A DNA stretch of 19,372 nt from CAZDDW01 sp043811105. GTDB taxonomy: Bacteria; Patescibacteriota; Patescibacteriia; UBA9934; CAZDDW01. Where the stretch lies: contig JBDRNK010000016.1 in the NCBI GenBank assembly GCA_043811105.1, forward strand, positions 1 through 19,372, given 5' to 3'. Both the position numbers and the translations under genes were made by a program. Under the pieces are notes generated by a model. The model worked only from the letters and a program-made list of their open reading frames with translations, searched no databases and was not told the origin of the DNA. Each line of letters opens with the position of its first letter. Within the stretch, counting starts at the first letter, position 1. This document shows positions 1-5,545 of this stretch, piece after piece.

Positions 1-1062
1 TCTGACTTGGTATATGCCGAGCCCGGAAGTGGTGATGCTGATGAAGGTCCGCCGAATATCTTTGTTGAGCAAACACTAACTCTTGATGATGTTGAAGATT
101 TGCGTAAACACGATGGTTTTGTTGAGGTTGGGGCATTTTTATATTCAGATGCGGTTGTTCAATACAGCACTGAAGAAGAGCGCTCTCAAATTGTCGGAAC
201 CACGCCAGAGAACATTAGTATTTTTCCAGCAGATATGGCTGATGGGCGCTTTATTGATCAAACAGACGTTGATTCTACAGCCACTGTTGCCGTGCTGGGC
301 AGTCAAATAAAACTTAAGCTTTTCGGTGATCAGGATCCGATTGGTTCAAAAATAAAAATTAAAAATACAAGTTTTCGGGTGGTCGGCTATGTTGAACAGC
401 AGGGAACTCGGTTTTTCCAAAATCTTGATGAACAAATTTACGTTCCGATCACGACCTTACAAAGAAAAGTTTTAGGAGTAGATTATATAAATTTCCTAGC
501 CGTTCGAACGACAATGCCGATTGACTTGGCCAAAGACGAGGTCCGCTTTGTGCTACGTGACTCGCATAATCTGGATAACCCTGAAGGAGATTTGAGTATA
601 GATGATTTCTTTGTTTCAACGCAAGAAGATGCGGTTGAGATTGTCGGAACAGTAACCAGTGTTTTGACGATGTTATTATCGTCAATTGCTGCAATTTCGC
701 TTTTGGTTGGTGGAATTGGAATAATGAATATCATGCTTGTTTCAGTAACTGAACGGACACGCGAGATCGGTTTGCGGAAAGCGGTTGGTGCAACTGAACA
801 AAATATTATGCGACAATTTTTGGCTGAAGCGGTTATGCTAACGATTTTAGGCGGGATCATTGGAATTGTTCTTGGTGGAGGTACTTCATTGTTAACAGCC
901 TTGGTGGTTTCTCAATTTTTAGACGGTTGGAATTTTTACTTTCCAGTCGATGCCATGATTTATGCAACAGTTATTGCCGCTATCGTTGGTTTGGTCTTTG
1001 GAATCTTTCCAGCACGCCGAGCAGCGAAATTAGATCCGATTGAGGCTTTGCGATACGAATAG
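1..1062 (+). CDS. ABC transporter permease, MacB/FtsX type (5' partial)
   Basis: The frame is open from the first base, so the N-terminal membrane segment and part of the extracytoplasmic domain lie outside the window. About 351 residues are visible, against roughly 400 for the family. The first 210 residues are a soluble MacB periplasmic core-like region. It is followed by a membrane segment around 212-243 ending in the family's GGIGIMNIMLVSVTERTREIG-type signature (GIGIMNIM, then TERTREIG, RKAVGA), a second helix around 270-297, a third around 316-335, and the typical end PARRAAKLDPIEALRYE. These permeases work with a MacB-type ATPase in mechanotransmission-type export of peptides, lipoproteins or antimicrobials; the substrate cannot be read from this sequence. 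A partner ATPase or MacA-like protein would be expected upstream. The family call is firm; the substrate is unknown. Confidence 0.93.
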   Translation, partial: SDLVYAEPGSGDADEGPPNIFVEQTLTLDDVEDLRKHDGFVEVGAFLYSDAVVQYSTEEERSQIVGTTPENISIFPADMADGRFIDQTDVDSTATVAVLGSQIKLKLFGDQDPIGSKIKIKNTSFRVVGYVEQQGTRFFQNLDEQIYVPITTLQRKVLGVDYINFLAVRTTMPIDLAKDEVRFVLRDSHNLDNPEGDLSIDDFFVSTQEDAVEIVGTVTSVLTMLLSSIAAISLLVGGIGIMNIMLVSVTERTREIGLRKAVGATEQNIMRQFLAEAVMLTILGGIIGIVLGGGTSLLTALVVSQFLDGWNFYFPVDAMIYATVIAAIVGLVFGIFPARRAAKLDPIEALRYE

Positions 1063-1073
1063 TAAATAGTTTT

Positions 1074-1101
1074 GAGTTTTGAGTTATGAGTTATGAGTTT
1101 T
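1074..1101 (+). repeat. Left heptamer array flanking the four-helix gene
   Basis: Four consecutive 7-base units read GAGTTTT, GAGTTAT, GAGTTAT and GAGTTTT, preceded by a partial unit at 1068-1073. The first 21 bases (1074-1094) are exactly the reverse complement of 1491-1511 on the far side of the gene, so the two arrays form an inverted repeat around it. Confidence 0.9.
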
Positions 1102-1111
1102 TAAATTTTCT

Positions 1112-1501
1112 ATGGCCACAGGATTACAAAATTTACAAGCATATCAGAATGCGGCAATGGCAGAAGTCGAATTGAGAAAGTTACTCCCTTTATTTCCAAA
1201 GGAGGAACACAACTATGGTGGAACAGTCGATCAGCTTCGAAGATCATCGGCTTCTGTTTCGAATAATATTGCAGAAGCATACAGAAAACAGTCTTTTAAG
1301 GATAAGTTTCGGGTGTTAAATAATATTGCCTTGACCGAGGCAGAGGAAACCCAACAAAATTTGATCCGAGTAATGAAAATGCAAATAGTACCTGTTGAAG
1401 AGATTAAACCTTGTGTAGATATGTATGATGAAGTCATTCGAACTTTGGTTGGCTATATCAGGTTTTTAAAGAAGACGCATGAGAAAACCCATAACTCATA
1501 A
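1112..1501 (+). CDS. Four-helix-bundle protein (S23/IVP, Avd-like family)
   Basis: A 129-residue, mostly helical protein. Residues 41-59 carry the family's most recognisable stretch: QLRR, then S-x-S-V-x-x-N-I-A-E-A near 50-56. The remaining sequence breaks into amphipathic helices, as expected for the family first found in open reading frames inside 23S rRNA intervening sequences and related to the accessory protein Avd of diversity-generating retroelements. The biochemical role of stand-alone members is not established. The start is the ATG 10 bases after the left array; I see no Shine-Dalgarno sequence. The stop codon TAA (1499-1501) and the last few codons (H, N, S) lie inside the right heptamer array, so the repeat supplies the C terminus. 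There is no rRNA sequence around it. Family call is strong; function is open. Confidence 0.85.
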   Translation: MATGLQNLQAYQNAAMAEVELRKLLPLFPKEEHNYGGTVDQLRRSSASVSNNIAEAYRKQSFKDKFRVLNNIALTEAEETQQNLIRVMKMQIVPVEEIKPCVDMYDEVIRTLVGYIRFLKKTHEKTHNS

Positions 1502-1525
1502 CTCAAAACTCATAACCCTTAACTT
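1484..1525 (-). repeat. Right heptamer array flanking the four-helix gene
   Basis: Read on the minus strand, the units are AAGTTAA, GGGTTAT, GAGTTTT, GAGTTAT, GAGTTAT and GGGTTTT. The middle three mirror 1074-1094 without a mismatch. The array overlaps the end of the four-helix gene. Confidence 0.88.
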
Positions 1526-1535
1526 GTGTTTCAAG

Positions 1536-1561
1536 TAAGAAAAAAGCGTCAGAAGACGCTT
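1536..1561 (-). terminator. Intrinsic terminator of the minus-strand 113-residue gene
   Basis: The stem AAGCGTC/GACGCTT (1544-1550 with 1555-1561, loop of 4) is followed on the minus strand by a run of T (1539-1545, complement of A). The gene's stop codon lies inside the hairpin, so the terminator is partly coding. Confidence 0.8.
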
Positions 1562-1890
1562 GTAAGTTGTGCTGGAATGATCTCGAGATCTGACCAGCCT
1601 TTTTTTGGTTTGAAGACAATGTGTCCGGCGATTGGTGGATGATGGCCGACGGATTCATTTTCGACCGAAACAACACTTCCTGAAAAAAGGTAACCGTGCG
1701 GTGCGCCACGCCACAAGATAACCATATCGATCTCGATCTTCATTTCGTGTCCATGAATCAAGATGCTTATCAACGTCTCATTTCTAGCGGCGGCCAGAAA
1801 CCGGCTTTTGGTAAGTTGATGAGTGAACTCGTTATGAAAGAACTGAACCCGACTAAGTAATTCATTTTTTGTTTGTTTGATGACGTTCAT
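1549..1890 (-). CDS. Unknown 113-residue protein
   Basis: I do not recognise the family. The protein is soluble and of mixed composition. It has a His-rich middle (IHGHE near 46-50, GHHPP near 82-86) and hydrophobic strands (IDMVILW, YLFSGSVVSV, AGHIVF) that suggest a small beta-containing fold. Three things support it as a gene: a Shine-Dalgarno GAGGAG just before the ATG (minus strand, 1895-1900), a possible promoter (TTGACA at 1932-1937 and a weak TAGGGT 17 bases on), and an intrinsic terminator at its end. It is divergent from the antiporter gene and shares its control region. The histidines could bind metal, but nothing here proves that. Confidence 0.65.
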   Translation of the reverse strand: MNVIKQTKNELLSRVQFFHNEFTHQLTKSRFLAAARNETLISILIHGHEMKIEIDMVILWRGAPHGYLFSGSVVSVENESVGHHPPIAGHIVFKPKKGWSDLEIIPAQLTSVF

Positions 1891-1903
1891 TTTTCTCCTC
1901 TCA

Positions 1904-1922
1904 ATTTGACCCTATGTCAAAT
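1904..1922. promoter_or_regulatory. 19-bp palindrome in the divergent control region (candidate operator)
   Basis: ATTTGAC, a 5-base spacer, then GTCAAAT: a perfect 7-base inverted repeat. It covers the proposed minus-strand -10 (1909-1914) and sits about 20-40 bases upstream of the plus-strand -10. That is a suitable place for a regulator acting on both genes. No T-run follows, so a terminator is unlikely. Confidence 0.5.
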
Positions 1923-1939
1923 ACGAAATCTTGTCAACC

Positions 1940-1950
1940 TGTGGTATAAT
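1940..1950 (+). promoter_or_regulatory. Extended -10 promoter of the antiporter gene
   Basis: TGTGG directly precedes a perfect TATAAT (1945-1950), which gives a TGn extended -10. No good -35 is visible. The ATG at 1957 is only 6 bases after the -10, so transcription should begin at or next to the start codon (leaderless mRNA). Confidence 0.65.
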
Positions 1951-1956
1951 TATTTC

Positions 1957-3603
1957 ATGTTACAAGAATTATTTTTTCAGATTGGTTGGGTGTTAATTGT
2001 GGCTGCTGCAGCTTCCATGGTTGTTTTTCGTTTTCGTCAGCCATTAATCATTGGTTATATTCTGGCTGGTATATTTGTTGGTTCAATTGTTTTTGGTTTT
2101 GCATCAACCACTGAAACTTTTCAGGCGATGAGCGAGATCGGAGTAGCTTTCTTGCTATTCACGGTTGGACTTAACTTGAATTGGCGTCGAGTAAAAGAGG
2201 TTGGTGGCATTTCGCTTGCCAGTGGTTTGGGTCAAGTAGTTTTTACTACGATTATCGGTTATTTGATCGGGTTAGCTGTTGGTCTTGATTCTTTAACCAG
2301 TTTTTATTTAGGTCTGGCTTTCTCTTTCTCCAGTACAATTATTATTGTTAAGTTGTTAGCGGACAAAGAAGATCTTGATCGACTTTACGGCCGAATCGCT
2401 GTTGGTTTTTTGATTGTTCAAGACATTATTGCCATGATTGTTTTGTTGGCTTTGGGAGCATTGTCCGGCGGTCTGGAAGTTCAAAATATTATTACTTTAA
2501 CTTTTGGGAAAGGAGTAATCGCTTTGGTTTTAATTTGGGTATTGGCTACCCGAATTGTTCCACGTTTAGTGGCTTATGCCGCTCGTTCACTTGAGCTTTT
2601 ATTCTTGTTTTCCATTGGTTGGTGTTTCTTTATTGCCGGATTATTACATCTGCTTGGTTTTGGAATTGAAGTTGGGGCTTTGCTGGCTGGTGTTTCGCTT
2701 TCCGGAACGATTTATCATAATGAAATTTTGGCGCGTATCAGGCCTTTGCGTGACTTTTTCTTGATTATGTTCTTTATTATTCTTGGTGCTCGTTTGGATT
2801 TTTCTTTACTTGGTCAATTCTGGATTCCAATCCTGGCTTTTTCAAGCTTTGTATTGATTGGTAATCCGATTATGGTCATGGTTATCATGCGCCTGCTAAA
2901 ATATCATCCACGAACCAGTTTTTTAACCGGAAATTCTGTTGGGCAGATTAGCGAGTTTTCTTTTATTGTCATTGCTGCCGGAATTAATTTAGGTCATCTG
3001 AGTAGTAATATTACTTCTTTGGCAGTGTTTGTGGCCTTGATTACCATTGCCGGTTCGGCCTATATGATCAAATATAACGAGTGGGTTTATGAAGCCTTAC
3101 AGCCAAGTTTAAGGTGGTTGACACCAGAAGATAAAGAAGTACGTGGCAAAGAAAGAAAAATAGGCAAAGTACCGCATACAACTTTGATCGGTTATCACCG
3201 TATTGGAGAAAATATCTTGCCTCAGATTAAGCAAATGAAAGTCAGTTATCAGATCATTGATCTTAATCCGCAAACGATTGAGGACCTGGCACATAACGAC
3301 ATTCCGGCTATTTATGGTGATGCCGGAGATGAGCGTTTTCTTTCCGAGATCAAGATTCAGGCCAGCAAAATGATTATTTCCACTATTCCTGACATTACTA
3401 TAAGTCTGGATCTTCTTGGATATTTGCATCGAAGGAAATATAAAGGGATTGTTATTGTTGCTTGTCGAACCACAGAAGAGGCCTTGAAATGTTATTCGGC
3501 TGGTGCTTCGTTTGTGATTGTTCCGAATGTGCTTGGGGCTGAACGCTTTGGTGATATCTTAAAACAAAAAAAGACCAGCAAGCGGTCTTGGGCAAAGAAG
3601 TAG
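1957..3603 (+). CDS. CPA2/KefB-type monovalent cation:proton antiporter with C-terminal TrkA-N domain
   Basis: A membrane transporter of 548 residues. The first ~385 residues form about 12 hydrophobic helices of the Na+/H+ exchanger fold, including the family's GVAFLLFTVGL segment and the VQDI motif with Asp156, the expected ion-coupling acidic residue. From about 405 to 530 there is a cytoplasmic TrkA-N (RCK) domain, which in this family binds nucleotides and gates the exchanger. Its glycine loop reads G412-Y-H-R-I-G417, with His in place of the middle Gly. The probable role is K+ or Na+ efflux in exchange for H+. I chose the ATG at 1957 because a TATAAT lies just in front of it; a longer frame from 1873 would run through the promoter and add 28 non-membrane residues. 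A hairpin terminator follows. The exact ion is not determinable. Confidence 0.93.
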   Translation: MLQELFFQIGWVLIVAAAASMVVFRFRQPLIIGYILAGIFVGSIVFGFASTTETFQAMSEIGVAFLLFTVGLNLNWRRVKEVGGISLASGLGQVVFTTIIGYLIGLAVGLDSLTSFYLGLAFSFSSTIIIVKLLADKEDLDRLYGRIAVGFLIVQDIIAMIVLLALGALSGGLEVQNIITLTFGKGVIALVLIWVLATRIVPRLVAYAARSLELLFLFSIGWCFFIAGLLHLLGFGIEVGALLAGVSLSGTIYHNEILARIRPLRDFFLIMFFIILGARLDFSLLGQFWIPILAFSSFVLIGNPIMVMVIMRLLKYHPRTSFLTGNSVGQISEFSFIVIAAGINLGHLSSNITSLAVFVALITIAGSAYMIKYNEWVYEALQPSLRWLTPEDKEVRGKERKIGKVPHTTLIGYHRIGENILPQIKQMKVSYQIIDLNPQTIEDLAHNDIPAIYGDAGDERFLSEIKIQASKMIISTIPDITISLDLLGYLHRRKYKGIVIVACRTTEEALKCYSAGASFVIVPNVLGAERFGDILKQKKTSKRSWAKK

Positions 3604-3629
3604 GGTTAAAGGACGTTTTGAAATAAAGG

Positions 3630-3686
3630 AGCCCGGTGGTACGTGATTGCGATGAGAAACATCGCTTCCACGCCCACCGGGCTTTT
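3630..3686. terminator. Large hairpin terminator, possibly bidirectional
   Basis: A 10-bp perfect stem (3630-3639 AGCCCGGTGG with 3674-3683 CCACCGGGCT) encloses a smaller stem GCGATG/CATCGC (3649-3654 with 3660-3665). On the plus strand TTTT follows, ending antiporter transcripts. On the minus strand CCTTTATTT follows, giving a plausible end to the RNA read from 4201. Confidence 0.75.
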
Positions 3687-4201
3687 GTCGTTCGCACGGT
3701 TTCTCCAAGTCCAATTCTGGCTTGGGTCTGCCGTATCCCACCCTGGAGCTCCAAGGTGGGTCTATTGTATATAACGGATGAACGTCATGGGCGAGGGATC
3801 TCCTCTTGTTGGATCGACTACGTCGATCGACTTCCAGCTCGTATCAGGCTGTGTGGAACCAGAGCTGTATGGTTCCTTAGGTACTTTCTTAATCAGCCTG
3901 TTTTTTTGTTCTTGCGGATTTAGTTGTTGGTTATTGGTCCAAAGCGCACCGCTTAGTAGCCTTGGACCTAAATGTGCCGATCGAACATTGAACCACCCTC
4001 TTTCAGGCGTATAGTGTCAGCGTACACTGCCGTGCTGGGACATGAGCCCAGATATCGTGGCTTGTTTGCTGACTGTCCAGATCTAAGCCCGTGTCGTGGG
4101 CTAGACACTCCTTTTCGTTCTGTGCCGCGATCGGTTCGCGACCAACCTCCCGGCCAGTAGCCCTCCCGGCACTTTATTGTGCCAGCCACTTCCGGAATCG
4201 T
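3630..4201 (-). ncRNA. Candidate large structured non-coding RNA, class unknown
   Basis: No convincing protein gene lies between the antiporter and hrcA. The stretch is GC-rich: I count 72 G/C in 4081-4200, against clearly AT-rich flanks. A consensus promoter on the minus strand would start a transcript near 4201. Many local helices are visible: 4156-4162 with 4184-4190 around 4168-4172/4179-4183; 4082-4090 with 4098-4105; 4035-4039 with 4047-4051; 4016-4021 with 4068-4073; 3936-3942 with 3962-3968; 3855-3861 with 3870-3876; 3845-3851 with 3894-3900; 3812-3818 with 3822-3828; and 3737-3760 folded on itself. The two ends can pair (4199-4203 with 3694-3698, extended by 4194-4197 with 3703-3706). 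Several pairs work only as G-U on the minus strand and become A-C on the plus strand, which indicates the strand. I find no RNase P, tmRNA, SRP or 6S signature. An alternative is two shorter RNAs, since T7 follows a stem at 3894-3907 on the plus strand. Confidence 0.6.
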
Positions 4202-4207
4202 GCTAAT

Positions 4208-4236
4208 ATAATAGCAGAAAGCAACAAACTTGTCAA
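4208..4236 (-). promoter_or_regulatory. Promoter of the candidate structured RNA
   Basis: On the minus strand TTGACA (4231-4236) is followed 17 bases later by TATTAT (4208-4213). This is close to full sigma-70 consensus. The predicted start is near 4201, divergent from the hrcA promoter. Confidence 0.75.
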
Positions 4237-4281
4237 CGGTTGGCCTTTTAAAAAGGCTTATTTTAGTTAAAAAAACAGTGA

Positions 4282-4290
4282 TGTGGATAA
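4282..4290 (-). promoter_or_regulatory. Perfect DnaA-box sequence next to the hrcA promoter
   Basis: The minus strand reads TTATCCACA, the E. coli DnaA-box consensus, ending 3 bases before the hrcA -35. A single box can occur by chance; two one-mismatch versions lie at other promoters in the window (10154-10162 and 18601-18609). Confidence 0.4.
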
Positions 4291-4293
4291 GTG

Positions 4294-4334
4294 TTGACAA
4301 AGAACTGTTAGCACTCTATAATACTGAGTGCTAA
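4294..4334 (+). promoter_or_regulatory. hrcA promoter with overlapping CIRCE operator
   Basis: TTGACA (4294-4299), 17 bases, TATAAT (4317-4322): a perfect sigma-70 promoter. CIRCE, TTAGCACTC (4308-4316), 9 bases, GAGTGCTAA (4326-4334), is perfect too, and the -10 box is its spacer. HrcA bound here would directly block RNA polymerase. This explains heat-shock control of the cluster that follows. Confidence 0.97.
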
Positions 4335-4341
4335 GAGACTT

Positions 4342-5043
4342 ATGAACCCACGTCAAGAATCAATCCTTAAATCAATTGTCGAATACTATATCAAAACCGC
4401 TGAACCGGTCGGATCAAAGCTTCTGGCTGAAAGCAGTGGTTTTAATATTTCTCCGGCCACGATTCGTAATGACATGGTGGTTCTTGAAAAAGAAGGGTAT
4501 ATTCGGGCTCCGCACACTTCAGCCGGTCGAGTTCCAACGGAAAAAGGGTATGAGTTTTATCTGGCAAGTATTAAGAATATGCGTCGAACAAGTTCGAAAC
4601 AACGGTTTGCTGATGCAATTTTTGAAGCCAAGACTCAGGAAGGTGCGGTTAAACAAATCGCCAAGACTTTGGTTGATCTTTCAGGGGAAATGGCTTTGGT
4701 TGCTTTTGATCCTGATTGGAGTTACTACACAGGTGTGGCAAACCTGTTTAACAAACCGGATTTTTCAAAATTTGGGCTAACACAGGAGCTTTCACAAATG
4801 CTTGATCAGTTTGATGAAGTGGTTAAGTCTTTATACGAAAACTTACCAGAGTCTCCACAAGTGATGATCGGTAGTAGCAACCCGTTTGGTCAGACAATGA
4901 GTTCGATCATGGTTAAATATACTTTGCCCGGTAACGTTTCAGTTTTACTTGGTTTGGTTGGACCGATTCGGATGGATTATAAGAAAAATATTTCGCTTCT
5001 TGAAGAAGCAATTGAGTCATTAAGTGATATCGAATATGAGTAA
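4342..5043 (+). CDS. hrcA: Heat-inducible transcription repressor HrcA (short form)
   Basis: HrcA represses chaperone genes by binding CIRCE, which lies 8 bases upstream of this start. The N-terminal winged helix is typical: residues 3-11 RQESILKSI, EPVGSKLL near 21-28, then SPATIRNDM and TSAGRVPTEKGYEFY up to about 75. The C-terminal part is much reduced: the protein has 233 residues against roughly 340 in Bacillus-type HrcA, so the GAF-like sensing domain and the dimerisation insert are trimmed. The end still carries the family's closing pattern (VLLGLVGP, RMDY, then a helix). HrcA activity normally depends on chaperonin GroEL; whether this short form responds to GroEL, DnaK or temperature itself is not visible. 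Its last codons overlap grpE by 8 bases. Confidence 0.95.
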   Translation: MNPRQESILKSIVEYYIKTAEPVGSKLLAESSGFNISPATIRNDMVVLEKEGYIRAPHTSAGRVPTEKGYEFYLASIKNMRRTSSKQRFADAIFEAKTQEGAVKQIAKTLVDLSGEMALVAFDPDWSYYTGVANLFNKPDFSKFGLTQELSQMLDQFDEVVKSLYENLPESPQVMIGSSNPFGQTMSSIMVKYTLPGNVSVLLGLVGPIRMDYKKNISLLEEAIESLSDIEYE

Positions 5044-5545
5044 AAAGAAACCAGAAAACCAGGAAACCAGAAAACCAGATAACTGCACACAGTGTGAAGA
5101 ATATCTTGCTGGCTGGAAACGAGCTTTAGCTGATTACGATAATCTGTTAAAAGACTCAGCGCGTCAGAAAGAAAACACACGCTTGTACTTGATCGAAGAA
5201 CTGGCTGATAAACTTATTCCGATCACGGATCATTTTAGCCAGGCAATGCAACACGTGCCGGGGAAAGTTTCAAGTGACAAGTTTCAAGTTTCAAGTTCAG
5301 AGAAACAATGGTTAGAGGGGATCAAGATGATTAAGAAAGAGATGATGAATGTCCTTGAGTCGTTTGAATGTTATCCGATTGATCCGGTGCGTAAACAGTT
5401 TGATCCGCACGAGCATGAGGCCATTGGTTCGGAAAAGCGTAAAGATTCAGAAGATGAGATAATTCTCGAAGTTGTTGAACGTGGTTGGAGACTTGGAAAT
5501 AAAGTTATCCGTCCGGCAAAAGTGATTGTAAATAAACTTGCATGA
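5036..5545 (+). CDS. grpE: GrpE, nucleotide exchange factor of DnaK
   Basis: GrpE releases ADP from DnaK. The 169-residue protein has the long N-terminal helix (CEEYLAGWKRALADYDNLLKDS region, about 19-41), the ELADKLIPITDHF segment, and the C-terminal beta domain (PIDPVRKQFDPHEHEAIG, then IILEVVERGWRLGNKVIRPAKVIVNK), which fits the family's final signature. I chose the ATG at 5036, which overlaps the hrcA stop; an upstream GTG at 5024 would add four residues only. Two stretches come from short DNA repeats: residues 5-16 (octamers at 5051-5082) in the disordered head, and residues 77-88 (heptamers at 5265-5299) just before the conserved WLEGIKMIKKE. The stop overlaps the next start (ATGA), which suggests translational coupling. 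Confidence 0.95.
   Translation: MSKKKPENQETRKPDNCTQCEEYLAGWKRALADYDNLLKDSARQKENTRLYLIEELADKLIPITDHFSQAMQHVPGKVSSDKFQVSSSEKQWLEGIKMIKKEMMNVLESFECYPIDPVRKQFDPHEHEAIGSEKRKDSEDEIILEVVERGWRLGNKVIRPAKVIVNKLA
5051..5082 (+). repeat. Octamer array inside grpE
   Basis: Four 8-base units CCAGAAAA, CCAGGAAA, CCAGAAAA and CCAGATAA in a row. They encode part of the disordered N terminus of GrpE, alternating Pro, Glu/Gln/Asp, Asn/Thr and Lys/Arg residues. Confidence 0.8.
5265..5299 (+). repeat. Heptamer array inside grpE
   Basis: Five 7-base units: AAGTTTC three times, AAGTGAC once and AAGTTCA once. Since 7 is not a multiple of 3, the unit is read in all frames, giving a Ser/Lys/Val-rich insert in GrpE without breaking the frame. 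The unit AAGTGAC also occurs in the dnaK array. Confidence 0.88.

Noticed and set aside
1503..1709. 68-codon minus-strand frame overlapping the 113-residue gene
   Set aside because: It lacks a ribosome site and extends through the terminator of the better-supported gene.
1873..1956. Longer N terminus of the antiporter
   Set aside because: It would translate through the promoter and add non-membrane residues ahead of the first helix.
3845..3907. Plus-strand terminator (CAGGCTG/CAGCCTG followed by T7)
   Set aside because: It fits a terminator, but no matching plus-strand gene or good promoter precedes it; kept only as an alternative reading of the RNA region.
3630..4201. RNase P RNA, tmRNA or SRP RNA as identity of the structured RNA
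   Set aside because: The near-universal P4 sequences of RNase P, the tRNA-like ends of tmRNA and the SRP apical GGAAGCAGCC-type motif were all looked for on both strands and not found.
4243..4257. GCCTTTT-A-AAAAGGC palindrome between the divergent promoters
   Set aside because: A one-base centre cannot form a stable hairpin without opening the AT pairs; probably low-complexity AT sequence, with no gene ending there.
3636..4300. Several open frames of 62-110 codons on both strands between the antiporter and hrcA
   Set aside because: They overlap one another, have no ribosome site and no recognisable motif, and run through strong palindromes; the wobble-pair pattern favours RNA.
5051..5082. 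CRISPR-like repeat
   Set aside because: The units are adjacent without spacers and lie inside the grpE reading frame.
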